DNA of 64,000 nucleotides from Alkalihalobacillus sp. TS-13 (GTDB taxonomy: Bacteria > Bacillota > Bacilli > Bacillales > Fictibacillaceae): positions 2,666,001 to 2,730,000 of the forward strand of contig NZ_JAHKSI010000001.1 of NCBI RefSeq assembly GCF_019720915.1, in the 5' to 3' direction. The translations under genes and the position numbers were made by a program. Under the pieces are notes generated by a model that searched no databases, was not told the DNA's origin, and saw nothing but the letters and a program-made list of their open reading frames with translations. This document shows positions 1 to 8,297 of the stretch, piece by piece (position 1 is the first letter of the stretch; each line of letters opens with the position of its first letter).

Positions 1-1036
1 GAAGGCTACCGATATGTCCATCATCGACAAGGTCTGTCAACATTTGTCTGGACGTCGGGTTGATATCGAAGGAAACGCCATCTGCAACCCTCCTGCCTTT
101 CATCATTTCAGCAGCTATCGCAAAATCTCGATACCCTGGATTTGCAGAAGATCCGATATAGGATTGATAAATCGGTTCTCCAGCCACTTCCCTAACAGGG
201 ACGACGTTTCCAGGGCTTGATGGTTTGGCAATCATAGGCTCAAGCTCTGATAGATCGATTTCTTCATGCAGATCATACGTTGCATCTTTATCAGCGACGA
301 TTTCTACCCAGTCATTCTCTCGGTTTTGGCTTTTTAAAAAGCGCTTCACTTCATCATCGGATGGGAAAACGGTCGTGGTTGCCCCGAGTTCTGCACCCAT
401 GTTAGCGATGACATGACGATCCATCGCGCTCAAGTCTTCTAGCCCCGGACCATAATACTCGATGATTTTACCGACACCGCCTTTTACATCATGACGACGC
501 AGCAATTCGAGGATAACATCCTTGGCGCTCACCCATTCTGGAAGTTTTCCAGTCAATTTGATACCCCAGATTTGAGGCATTTTGATATAGATCGGCTCTC
601 CAGCAATCGCCATCGCGACATCAATTCCACCTGCACCCATGGCAAGCATACCCATACATCCATTGGCACACGTATGAGAGTCCGAGCCCAATAACGTTTT
701 ACCAGGGATAGCGAGCCGTTGCATATGAACCGGATGACTGACGCCGTTTCCAGGACGGCTGTAATACAAACCGAAACGCTTAGTGGCACTTTGTAAAAAC
801 AAATGGTCATCCGGATTTTTGCTATCCTCCTGGATGATATTATGATCGACATATTGCGCAGATACTTCTGTTTTTGCCCGATCAAGTTTCATAGCTTCCA
901 GTTCTAGCATCACCATCGTACCAGTCGCATCCTGGGTAAGGGTCTGGTCGATTTTCAAACCGATTTCATTACCTGGCGTCATTTCACCTGAAATCAAATG
1001 GTCCTTGAGCAATTTTTGGGAAACGTTAAAAGCCAA
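1..1036 (-). CDS. Aconitate hydratase family protein (partial, C-terminus outside window)
   Basis: Aconitase/IPM-isomerase-fold [4Fe-4S] dehydratase, expected to interconvert citrate and isocitrate. The frame is open from a TTG at 1036-1034, preceded by GGGGGAG, to the window edge, giving about 345 residues. The N-terminus reads MAFNVSQKLLKDHLISGEM and domain 1 carries GSDSHTCANGCMGML. The overall pattern resembles the roughly 640-residue 'Aquifex-type' putative aconitases rather than the 900-residue AcnA. The position usually read as GSCTN, which holds the first cluster cysteine, is IGSSANPGYRDF here (around nt 130-165). That cysteine is therefore a serine, possibly a subfamily trait. The two remaining cluster cysteines would lie beyond the window. 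Confidence 0.85.
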   Translation of the reverse strand, partial: MAFNVSQKLLKDHLISGEMTPGNEIGLKIDQTLTQDATGTMVMLELEAMKLDRAKTEVSAQYVDHNIIQEDSKNPDDHLFLQSATKRFGLYYSRPGNGVSHPVHMQRLAIPGKTLLGSDSHTCANGCMGMLAMGAGGIDVAMAIAGEPIYIKMPQIWGIKLTGKLPEWVSAKDVILELLRRHDVKGGVGKIIEYYGPGLEDLSAMDRHVIANMGAELGATTTVFPSDDEVKRFLKSQNRENDWVEIVADKDATYDLHEEIDLSELEPMIAKPSSPGNVVPVREVAGEPIYQSYIGSSANPGYRDFAIAAEMMKGRRVADGVSFDINPTSRQMLTDLVDDGHIGSL

Positions 1037-1261
1037 TTTTTCTCCCCCTGTTCGAAGTTTTGAAGTTTTAAGGTCAACTGTTCCATATGTACCTAAACGT
1101 TAAGTTTTGTTGTTTTGCGTAAATTATTCATTTCACAGAACATTGACCCCTTTACAGTTACATTACCCCATTTAATTCCATTTCAACCTTTCATTTTCTA
1201 TATGAATGGTTTATTTCCTTGACCGTGAAGAAAATATGATAAGCCCGTTAATTTGGCTTTG

Positions 1262-1362
1262 CAAACTATGATTGATTTCAAGAGGGAGCCAGGCAAGACC
1301 CCACAGCGAGGAATTCGCGAGGAGGCTTGCGGATCGCCAGCGGAAAGGGAGTGAATTTCGCA
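1262..1362. repeat. Interspersed GC-rich element, CCGCGGG/CAGGAG family
   Basis: This lies in the 388-bp gap between the aconitase start and the DUF2935 gene. It contains GAGCCAGGCAAGACCCC, GCGAGGAGGCTTGCGGAT and CGGAAAGGGAGTGAATTTC. The same blocks, on either strand, recur near 5320, 28730, 32970, 35600, 36080, 48790 and 51810. No coding frame is evident in this gap. Confidence 0.75.
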
Positions 1363-1389
1363 GAAATCAATTCAAAAGCTTTCCACTAT

Positions 1390-1418
1390 AAAACCATCCT
1401 TTTTGTGAGGATGGTTTT
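1390..1418 (-). terminator. Rho-independent terminator of the DUF2935 gene
   Basis: The inverted repeat AAAACCATCC / GGATGGTTTT has a 9-nt loop and sits just after the stop at 1425. The A and T runs on both sides could let it act in both directions. Confidence 0.8.
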
Positions 1419-1424
1419 GATTCA

Positions 1425-2219
1425 TCAGGTTTTCAATCGTGGTTTTGTCGGATCGCATTTTGGTTGGGAAAGGTGTGATACCTCAGCCAGTTTCATCAGA
1501 TAATAGCACTCTTCTCTCATCATATGGTCAGCCATCAATGGCGCAAAGGTACCCAAAACTTTTTTGCTCAATCCCATTTCCTCGATTTCTTTAAGGAAAT
1601 TCATGAACAGCTTCATTTCAAGTGAAATATCATCGTTGAATTTCTCCAATGCAGGAAACGTAGACAAGTTGGTACGAAGAAATCCTGCCATTTCAACCGC
1701 CTTCAGATAGAACGATTCAAAGTCTTTCGTGAAATCATCACTTTTCTCTTTGATCTTCTTTTCAATCCGATCCATGTTATCAGAGATAGCACCAGCATGG
1801 CCTGCCGCATCCAACAGCCAGATCAAATGGTGATGGACTTCATGCAGCGTAGGCGGCACTTCTCCTTTTTTCAAAAAAGGTAAAATTCGCAAATACTCTT
1901 CCAACTCATTGACCATATGGTTCAGGAACGTCGGCCCTAAACCAATTTTGATTTTTCCGACCAGATGACGTTTGATGAGATCCAGTTTGAATTGTCTAAG
2001 CTTTTTGCTTTCCTCTTCAGCTTTTTTGCTAAGTTCAACCATATCCCCATTTTTCACTTGACTTAACAATTGATCGTAAGTCTTAATGAAATGATTCGCC
2101 TGTGCAATTTCCTTTGTCTGCTCCGGGGCAAGCGAGTCATGAATGAAACGAGCGTGATCACCCAGGATCTGTAACCAGAATCCATGTTCAAACCTCGCTG
2201 TCTTTGTAAAATCAGCCAT
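1425..2219 (-). CDS. DUF2935 domain protein (two helical-bundle repeats)
   Basis: A 264-residue, all-helical protein of the DUF2935 family common in Bacillus. No biochemical role is established. Two related halves are visible. The first has FEHGFWLQILGDHARFIHD at about residues 10-28. The linker region has EVHHHLIWLLDAAGHAG at about 127-143, and the last third has a similar H/E pattern (LMADHMMREECYYLMKL). Regularly placed His and Glu residues suggest a ferritin-like metal site, but that is inference. The ATG at 2219 follows GGGAGGG at good spacing. The gene stands alone, with a terminator directly downstream. Confidence 0.8.
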   Translation of the reverse strand: MADFTKTARFEHGFWLQILGDHARFIHDSLAPEQTKEIAQANHFIKTYDQLLSQVKNGDMVELSKKAEEESKKLRQFKLDLIKRHLVGKIKIGLGPTFLNHMVNELEEYLRILPFLKKGEVPPTLHEVHHHLIWLLDAAGHAGAISDNMDRIEKKIKEKSDDFTKDFESFYLKAVEMAGFLRTNLSTFPALEKFNDDISLEMKLFMNFLKEIEEMGLSKKVLGTFAPLMADHMMREECYYLMKLAEVSHLSQPKCDPTKPRLKT

Positions 2220-2311
2220 GGAGTACCCTCCCTTTCGATTCTATAAAATCATATCTACAGAAGTTGGATTTTATGACTCGAATAAATAGGGAAGGAGGCG
2301 CATTCTATTTT

Positions 2312-2500
2312 TAACGGACACCAGAGCCGTTATTTGTTACAAAAAGGGGTGTTCCCAATAATTTAGCGGACATCAGAGCCGTTATTCATCTCAAAATCCT
2401 ATGATTATGATCAGATTTCCCAAAATAAGGCCCCTGGTGTCCGTTACGTTTTTCAAACGCGGCATTTTCCTCTAAATAAGGTCTCCTGTGTCCGGTAAAT
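2312..2500. repeat. Four-unit TGTCCG array, about 52-bp period, two units in each orientation
   Basis: The motif CGGACAYCAGAGCCGTTATT occurs twice on the + strand, with conserved bases exactly 52 bp apart (2316 and 2368). It is followed by two copies in the opposite orientation (TGTCCG at 2438 and 2489, 51 bp apart). The array fills most of the gap between the DUF2935 gene and the next small gene. Related arrays occur near 5391, 22838, 40690, 50562 and 55981. Confidence 0.8.
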
Positions 2501-2523
2501 CCTCACAGGTGAAAAAATCAAAC

Positions 2524-2553
2524 AAAAAAGACTTCAGCTGTAATGCCGAAGCC
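2524..2553 (-). terminator. Rho-independent terminator of the 75-residue gene
   Basis: On the minus strand the hairpin GGCTTC...GAAGTC is followed by a run of T residues, within 20 bp of the stop at 2569. Confidence 0.7.
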
Positions 2554-2568
2554 TTTACCTTTCTTCTA

Positions 2569-2793
2569 CTATCTCGTCAATGCAGAAATTTTTTTGTCCC
2601 GTTCCAGTTTTTCTTCTTCAGAAGCTAAATCATATTTTTTCAGTAAATGAAACATCTCGTTGAGTTCTTCTTGAGTAGGATTGCCTTTGAGAAAATTCCC
2701 GCTGCTCCTGTATAATTCAACCGGTACATAATCAGATTGGGATTTCAATTTCTTTTCTACATCCTCTAAGGTATGGTCAATATTGCATGCCAT
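2569..2793 (-). CDS. Small hypothetical protein, charged, helical
   Basis: About 74 residues beginning MACNIDHTLEDVEKKLKSQS. I do not recognise the family. It is rich in Lys and Glu, with no membrane segment. The C-terminal half (QEELNEMFHLLKKYDLASEE) looks like one or two amphipathic helices. An earlier in-frame ATG at 2799 abuts the GGAGG directly, so the ATG at 2793, six bases after AAAGGAGG, is the better start. A terminator follows. The strong ribosome binding site and tight terminator argue that the gene is real. Confidence 0.65.
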   Translation of the reverse strand: MACNIDHTLEDVEKKLKSQSDYVPVELYRSSGNFLKGNPTQEELNEMFHLLKKYDLASEEEKLERDKKISALTR

Positions 2794-2902
2794 AAGCATC
2801 CTCCTTTCTCACACAGTTTTTCAACTGTTCCCTTCTAGTAAAACATGTTTAGCAGAGCTGTTCAAAGTATTACACAAAATAGGACAGCCCTCTTAATTGA
2901 AA

Positions 2903-4324
2903 TTAATAGGGTTTTGTTGCATTCTCGATTTCATCAAGATGCATAAGTTTTTGCAGTGGCTTGGAAATCAGGAGTAGAACTACACCTAGTACGACTGCTG
3001 AAAGTCCGAGATACATGAAAATCTCAAGATATCCGAATTTCGTTGTAAGTGATGCGATATAACCTGCGACATAGTTTGCTGCAGCATTACTCAAGAACCA
3101 AACACCCATCAATAAAGAGGCGATTTTGATCGGTGCCATCTTACTTACAAGTGACAATCCGATTGGCGATAATGCTAATTCCCCCAGTGTATGAAGCAAG
3201 TAGGTCACGATCATGAACATCATTGATACTTTGATCGGATCTGCTTCATTGCTTCCAGACATTATTACAGCTGGCACCATGACCATGAAACCTGCTCCGA
3301 GTAAAATCAAGCCAAATGCCATTTTTGTCGGAATTGCAAAGTCACCGCGTTTCGTTCTGGTTAATTTAAGCCAGAAAGCCGAAACGACAGGTGCCAACAA
3401 CAGGATGAATAATGGATTCAATGACTGGAAGAAGGATACTGGTACTTCATATCCGAATATCGTACGGTCAACAAAGTCACGTGTATATAGCGTGAACGAT
3501 GCACCTGCTTGTTCAAAACCTGCCCAGAACATGACAGTAAAACATGCCAAAATCAAAATGACGGCTGTGCGATGTTTCTCCTGTCGAGATAAAGGCTTTG
3601 GTTTTATCGTTTTATCAAGTGAAGGTTTCGCTTTTGCAACTGCCGGCTTTGTTCCAATATCACCCAGGTATTTTTTCGATAACGCATTGAACGTTACTTG
3701 TCCAATGATCATCCCAATTGAAGATGCCAGGAACGCATATTTGAAACCGAACACTTCAACTCCGCCTGTATTCGAGTAGAACCAGTTTGCATAGATAAAA
3801 CCTGCTACTAGCGGTGATATGAATGCACCCAGGTTGATTCCCATATAGAAGATGGTGAACGCTGAATCCTTCCTTGGGTCATTTTTAGAATACAATTCAC
3901 CTACCAGGGTAGAAATATTCGGCTTGAAAAATCCGTTACCGATAATCAATAATAGTAAACCTAAATATAAGCCCCATTCAGACTGGATTGCGAACAAGGA
4001 GAAATCTCCAAGCGCCATTGTAACCCCACCAATGGTGATTGCAGTCCTGAGCCCCATCAGTTTATCTGTAAGATAACCTCCAATGAGAGGTGTGAAATAA
4101 ACTAATCCAGTATAAAGTCCGTATAACATCAGGGCAGACTCATTGTCCATCCCTAATCCGCCACTGAACAATTCAGCAGTTAAGTAAAGAACGAGAATCG
4201 AACGCATTCCATAAAAACTGTAGCGCTCCCACATCTCAGTAATGAATAATAAAAATAGACCTTTCGGATGCTTTTGCTTCTTTTTCGGTACAGCTTCCGA
4301 ATTTTCGTTGATTGTATTTTCCAT
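2903..4324 (-). CDS. dtpT: Proton-dependent di-/tripeptide transporter, POT family
   Basis: Major-facilitator peptide permease of 473 residues, the usual POT length, importing small peptides with protons across the cell membrane. The proton-coupling signature ExxER is present as EMWERYSFYG (residues 30-39), and the PTR2 signature as FYMGINLGAFISPLVAG. There are at least twelve hydrophobic segments and a Lys/Pro-rich cytoplasmic linker at mid-protein (KAKPSLDKTIKPKPLSRQ). An upstream ATG at 4354 lacks a ribosome binding site. The ATG at 4324 follows AGGAGG by six bases. It is monocistronic, with no regulator nearby. Confidence 0.93.
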   Translation of the reverse strand: MENTINENSEAVPKKKQKHPKGLFLLFITEMWERYSFYGMRSILVLYLTAELFSGGLGMDNESALMLYGLYTGLVYFTPLIGGYLTDKLMGLRTAITIGGVTMALGDFSLFAIQSEWGLYLGLLLLIIGNGFFKPNISTLVGELYSKNDPRKDSAFTIFYMGINLGAFISPLVAGFIYANWFYSNTGGVEVFGFKYAFLASSIGMIIGQVTFNALSKKYLGDIGTKPAVAKAKPSLDKTIKPKPLSRQEKHRTAVILILACFTVMFWAGFEQAGASFTLYTRDFVDRTIFGYEVPVSFFQSLNPLFILLLAPVVSAFWLKLTRTKRGDFAIPTKMAFGLILLGAGFMVMVPAVIMSGSNEADPIKVSMMFMIVTYLLHTLGELALSPIGLSLVSKMAPIKIASLLMGVWFLSNAAANYVAGYIASLTTKFGYLEIFMYLGLSAVVLGVVLLLISKPLQKLMHLDEIENATKPY

Positions 4325-4480
4325 GATGTCCCTCCTAGTTGTTCCCCAATGCATTTAACTAATTTTTCCAATCAACTTTATGATTCTATAAGTTTTTCGA
4401 AGTGATATGGATGAAAGTGGGAGTAAGTAAAAAAGTAAAAATTTAAAGAAAAGTCCGTTATTTTGTCGAAAACTGACAAA

Positions 4481-5218
4481 TCATTCGTTAAATTTCAATG
4501 TTGTGCACAATGGCAAATGATCGGAGGCTTTCTTATTTTCTTTGAGCACCTTCGCATCTTTTACCTGAAAAAATTCATTCGTAAAAATATAATCCAGTTT
4601 CATCCGTGGCTTTTTGGAAGGATAGGTGTGGCCAAGCTCTTTATCGCCATGCTGTTCGAACCAGGTATCATTCAACTGCTCTGTCACTGATCGCCAGCTG
4701 CTTGAAAAAGGTTTCATGTTCCAATCACCCATGATGATCGTGGGTATATTCTTTTTGGTTACATGATCAATGATGAAGTCCGTTTGTCTTCCATGCAGAA
4801 AAGGTGCGAGACTTAAATGAGTGGTATAAACAGCCACAGTTTTTGATTCAATCTCAATCAGGACTTCCAATAAGGCGCGATCTTCAACGATTCCTGGCAA
4901 GAAGTCGAATGGATGATTTGTCGATTTCAAAATAGGAAACCGTGTCAGAATCGCGCTTCCATATCGTCGGCATTCACCTTCTCCTCCCGATTTCATTGTA
5001 ATTGCAGGCCCGAAAACATAGGCCATTTCAAGCGCACTGGCAATCGATTCTGCCTGATCCATGAATTCGCTTCTTTTCGAAAACTGCTTATCCACTTCAT
5101 TAAGGCCGATGATGTCTGCATCAGAATCCATCAACACCTTAATGATTCGATGTATATCAAGTTTCTTATCAGTTCCTTTACCATGTCGGATATTATAGGT
5201 CATTATTTTCAATTCCAC
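4481..5218 (-). CDS. Endonuclease/exonuclease/phosphatase (EEP) family protein
   Basis: A 245-residue hydrolase of the DNase I/sphingomyelinase/inositol-phosphatase superfamily. It acts on phosphodiester or phosphomonoester bonds, and the substrate cannot be read from sequence. The catalytic set is complete: MTYNIRHG (Asn9), GLNEVD (Glu41), GDWNMKP (Asp165, Asn167), LDYIF, and ASDHLP (Asp233, His234). No signal peptide is visible, so it is probably cytoplasmic. The in-frame GTG at 5236 is a possible start, but the GTG at 5218, seven bases after AAAAGGGGA, fits better and places the first strand as usual. It reads away from the permease at 4324. Confidence 0.8.
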   Translation of the reverse strand: MELKIMTYNIRHGKGTDKKLDIHRIIKVLMDSDADIIGLNEVDKQFSKRSEFMDQAESIASALEMAYVFGPAITMKSGGEGECRRYGSAILTRFPILKSTNHPFDFLPGIVEDRALLEVLIEIESKTVAVYTTHLSLAPFLHGRQTDFIIDHVTKKNIPTIIMGDWNMKPFSSSWRSVTEQLNDTWFEQHGDKELGHTYPSKKPRMKLDYIFTNEFFQVKDAKVLKENKKASDHLPLCTTLKFNE

Positions 5219-5315
5219 AGAAAATCCCCTTTTCACCTTATTAAATTCATTTATTTAGAGAGAATAAGAACGATGTGCATAACTGTTGGCTTTAAATTCA
5301 CTTCCTTGATTTTTC

Positions 5316-5572
5316 CGAAATTCACTCCCTTTCCGCGGGCAACCACTTGTCTCGCTCTATCCAGGCTGAAACCAAGTTGCACATACCCGATAGCGGACAT
5401 AGGAGACCTTATTCAACCAAAATAATGGGTATTTACAAACTTAACGGACACCAGGGACCTTAATTCGCAAATATCATAGAAAATCAGCTGCATGTTCACA
5501 AATAACGGCTATGGTGTCCGTTAACTAAAAAACATGGCTGCTCGGTCTTGCCTGGCTCGCTTTTCCTCCAAG
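5316..5572. repeat. Interspersed CTTTCCGCGGG element, interrupted by a TGTCCG array
   Basis: The left part has TTCACTCCCTTTCCGCGGGC and the right part GGTCTTGCCTGGCTCGCTTTTCC. In the undivided copy at 51805-51920 these two parts are joined by about 50 bp. Here the gap between them is filled by a TGTCCG array. This occupies the 475-bp intergenic region before the phosphodiesterase gene. Confidence 0.65.
5391..5524. repeat. TGTCCG array nested in a longer element
   Basis: TAGCGGACATAGGAGACCTT and TTAACGGACACCAGGGACCT lie 51 bp apart, followed by an inverted copy AACGGCTATGGTGTCCGTTA. The core is the same as in the array at 2312-2500. Confidence 0.75.
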
Positions 5573-5693
5573 GATTGTAGTGATTTTTGCTAAAGAAAGC
5601 ACTAAAGCTTACCTTTGCACAGGTCGCATAAAAGATATCCTAAAAATCTATAAAAAATTTAAATATAGCTCAAACGATAAAGGATGGTAACCA

Positions 5694-7181
5694 ATGTCGA
5701 GAACACCAAATGAAAAATCCCAAGAAAAACCTGTGATCATGATTATGGTTGACACATTAATGGATGAAACGTTACAAAAAGCTCTTGAAAACAACCAGGC
5801 ACCTGCGTTCAAATTTTTCATGGATAAGGGCCAGTACTTTCCTAAGCTTATCTGTCCCTTTCCAACTATGTCCGTCACTGTAGATACCACCTTACTGACC
5901 GGAACCTATCCAGATAAGCATCAACTTCCAGGGTTAGTATGGTTCAACAAACAAGAAAACCGGCTCATCAACTATGGAAGTTCATTTCAAGAATCCCTCA
6001 AGCTCGGTCTTCATCAGTCCCTAGAAGATCTATTTTTCAATATGAACAACAAACACATTAGTCAACAGGTCCGCACCATCCATGAGGAACTGGGTGATCA
6101 AGAACAGTTGTCAACGTCGATCAATGCACTTATCTTCAGAGGGAAAAAGGACCATTATTATACGTTCCCAACGCTTTTGAAATGGCTGACAGGCATGAAC
6201 ACAGAAGTGGCAGTGAAAGCTCCCGATGGCTTTACATATGGAAGGTTCTCGAAATACATACCTTCAACACAGCATCAGCACTTTTGGCAAAGATTCGGTT
6301 TCAATAACACGTTTTCTTCCCATGAGCTGATCCGCTTGATTAAAAAAGACAAGCTTCCACCTTATACAATCGTATATTTACCAGATTTGGACAAATGGAT
6401 TCATAAGAATGGACGAATGTATACAAAAGGAATCGAAAAAGTGGATCAACAATTGCAGAAGGTATTGAATTCGTTTGACTCATGGGAAGATGCCATAGAA
6501 AAATACAGTTGGATCATACTGGGTGACAATGGCCAAGCATGGATCGATGCTGATAAACAAATAGCTCTGGTTGATTTGCAACAGACTTTTCAAGATTATA
6601 AAGTGATGAAGTTGAAAAAAGGTGTCATGCCTGATGATCAACTCGTACTTGGTGTGAATGAAAGGATGACGTTCATTTATACACTTGATCCGAACAAACT
6701 TCCAATCTCCGACCTCGTCCCCCATCTTGAAAAAGATAAACGGATCGACATGATTGCCTGGAAAGATGAAAGCTGGGTTGAAGTGAGATCAGGTGTTAAT
6801 AAAGGAAAGCTGAAATTCCATCCTGACGGGGATTACACAGATGAATACGGACAAACATGGTCAGTCGAAGGAGATCTCGGGTTACTGGACATTTCCAAAA
6901 AAGAAAATGACCTTGAGTACGGCGACTATCCTGATGCATTCGCCCGAATCCACAGCAGCCTGAATTCTCACCAAGGCGAGTACCTTATTGCAAGCGTGAA
7001 ACCAGGTTATGAATTCAAAGGGGAAAGCTCACCGACACATGTAGGAGGTGCAAGCCATGGCGGTTTGCATGCACAGGACTCCTACATCCCGATGATTGTT
7101 ACCGGGACGAGTTCCAGTCCAAACCATTTACGGACGGTGGACTTGAAAGAATGGGTTTTATCACTAATCTCAAAAGGATGA
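5694..7181 (+). CDS. Alkaline-phosphatase-superfamily phosphodiesterase / nucleotide pyrophosphatase
   Basis: A 495-residue metal-dependent hydrolase of the type I phosphodiesterase (NPP) group. Two-metal motifs are in order: IMIMVDTL (Asp20), PFPTMSVTVDTTLLTGTYP with the likely nucleophile Thr58, LPDLDKWIHKNG, LGDNGQAW, and a late GGASHGG histidine. The spacing after the nucleophile (TLLTG-P-KH) is typical. No signal peptide or membrane segment is evident, so it is probably cytosolic, and the substrate is unknown. AAAGGATGG precedes the ATG. It is followed 67 bp later by sspH on the same strand. Confidence 0.85.
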   Translation: MSRTPNEKSQEKPVIMIMVDTLMDETLQKALENNQAPAFKFFMDKGQYFPKLICPFPTMSVTVDTTLLTGTYPDKHQLPGLVWFNKQENRLINYGSSFQESLKLGLHQSLEDLFFNMNNKHISQQVRTIHEELGDQEQLSTSINALIFRGKKDHYYTFPTLLKWLTGMNTEVAVKAPDGFTYGRFSKYIPSTQHQHFWQRFGFNNTFSSHELIRLIKKDKLPPYTIVYLPDLDKWIHKNGRMYTKGIEKVDQQLQKVLNSFDSWEDAIEKYSWIILGDNGQAWIDADKQIALVDLQQTFQDYKVMKLKKGVMPDDQLVLGVNERMTFIYTLDPNKLPISDLVPHLEKDKRIDMIAWKDESWVEVRSGVNKGKLKFHPDGDYTDEYGQTWSVEGDLGLLDISKKENDLEYGDYPDAFARIHSSLNSHQGEYLIASVKPGYEFKGESSPTHVGGASHGGLHAQDSYIPMIVTGTSSSPNHLRTVDLKEWVLSLISKG

Positions 7182-7248
7182 CGTTGACGTATATCCCGAT
7201 GGATCAAAACACATAGTAGTACTGTTGATATCTAAAGGAGGTGGCACA

Positions 7249-7428
7249 ATGGACGCTCGCCGCGCACAAGAAATCACTTCATCCCCTGAGATGGTTGAGG
7301 TGACCTACAATGGGCAGAATGTGTACATCGAACACGTGGACCAATCAAATGGAACAGCTACGATCCATCCACTTGATAATCCGAACAGCAAAGAAAGTGT
7401 TCCTGTTGACAGCTTAATGGAGCAATAA
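7249..7428 (+). CDS. sspH: H-type small acid-soluble spore protein
   Basis: A 59-residue minor SASP found in the core of dormant spores. It begins MDARRAQEITSSPEMVEVTY and continues VYIEHVDQ...ATIHPL, the characteristic SspH pattern. The start at 7249 sits eight bases after a perfect AAAGGAGGT; an upstream TTG in frame has no ribosome binding site. A terminator follows the stop closely. By family knowledge it should be made only in the forespore. I did not identify a clear SigG promoter. The gene marks the organism as a spore former. Confidence 0.93.
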   Translation: MDARRAQEITSSPEMVEVTYNGQNVYIEHVDQSNGTATIHPLDNPNSKESVPVDSLMEQ

Positions 7429-7433
7429 GTATT

Positions 7434-7464
7434 AACCTCCACTATCGAGTGGGGGTTTTTGTTT
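7434..7464 (+). terminator. Terminator of sspH
   Basis: AACCTCCAC TATC GAGTGGGGGTT hairpin followed by TTTTTGTTTTTT. Confidence 0.85.
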
Positions 7465-7530
7465 TTTGGAGCTTACTTTTGCTATCATGCTGTAAGTTTG
7501 AAAAGAGATTCAGAGGGTACATGAATACTA

Positions 7531-7553
7531 AAGGAGGAGAATCATCATGTAAT
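7531..7553 (+). other. Consensus ribosome binding site followed by ATG-TAA
   Basis: A strong AAAGGAGG at 7531-7538 precedes an ATG at 7548 that is followed immediately by TAA. The frame after the stop continues open for about 25 codons (FLKMAGCKSKDLMFANS...) to a TGA. It may be a broken small gene or a start-stop element in the leader of the universal stress protein gene 120 bp downstream. Confidence 0.4.
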
Positions 7554-7673
7554 TTTTAAAAGATGGCAGGATGCAAGTCAAAAGACCTCATGTTTGCAAA
7601 CAGTATCCCGAGTCCCTCAATTCCTGGATGATGTACTTGAAAGAAGCTTAACAGGGATGAAAGGAGGATGAAC

Positions 7674-8135
7674 ATGAACTACAAAAATATCCTGATTCCA
7701 ATTGATGGTTCTGATGGCAGTAAGAAAGCAATAAAAACCGGTGCCGAGATCGCAAAAATGGCAGACGGTGACTTGACTCTGGTTTATGTTGATGAAGATT
7801 TGGCCCTTGCACCGTACGGTGTTGGTCACACACTAAGTGGAGATAATACGGCGATCTTACGAGATAGCTTGAGAGAAGTCGACACAAGTGTGGAACGGAA
7901 CGAAAAAGTATTGAAAGAAGCGAAAGAATATGCAGAGCCTTTTTATAATAATGTAAAAATCGAATTGCTTGCAGGAGAACCCGCGAGAGCAATCTGTGAG
8001 TATGCATCCGACAAACAGGTTGAGTTGATTGTGATTGGAAGCCGTGGATTAAGCGGGCTGAAAAAATGGGTGCTTGGCAGCGTCAGCCAGAAGGTCGTAT
8101 CTGAGGCAGACTGCTCTGTACTTGTAGCGAAATGA
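7674..8135 (+). CDS. Universal stress protein, UspA family
   Basis: A 153-residue cytoplasmic protein with the UspA alpha/beta fold. It begins MNYKNILIPIDGSDGSKKA and ends with the nucleotide-binding signature IGSRGLSGLKKWVLGSVS near residues 124-141, which marks the ATP-binding class. Family members help in survival of stress and growth arrest; the exact role is unknown here. An in-frame ATG at 7668 directly touches GGAGG, so the ATG at 7674, six bases after AAAGGAGG, is chosen. The leader contains the ATG-TAA element. Confidence 0.9.
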   Translation: MNYKNILIPIDGSDGSKKAIKTGAEIAKMADGDLTLVYVDEDLALAPYGVGHTLSGDNTAILRDSLREVDTSVERNEKVLKEAKEYAEPFYNNVKIELLAGEPARAICEYASDKQVELIVIGSRGLSGLKKWVLGSVSQKVVSEADCSVLVAK

Positions 8136-8145
8136 CCTTCTTGCT

Positions 8146-8293
8146 AAAAAGTGAGACAGCCCTACAGTCACCCCAACACAACTTTTTGAATTAAAAGGGA
8201 CTGTCCTAAAAGGTCGGAGTGACTATGACACTTTTTGGACAGCCCTTTTAAGTACGGAGAAATTCAGACACTTATGGACCAGCCTCTTAGTAT
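8146..8293. repeat. Imperfect-palindrome element (GGGACTGTCC...GGACAGCCC), copy 1
   Basis: It lies between convergent genes. The core AAAAGGGACTGTCC / GGACAGCCCTTTT (8193-8249) forms a long hairpin that could end transcription from both sides. The flanks (CCAACACAACTTTTTG; GGAGAAATTCAGACACTT) recur in the element after the tRNA at 40505-40620. Confidence 0.7.
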
Positions 8294-8297
8294 ATTT

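Noticed and set aside
3213-3779. 188-residue plus-strand ORF opposite the peptide permease
   Set aside because: Antisense of a clear POT-family gene; no independent start signal or recognisable domain.
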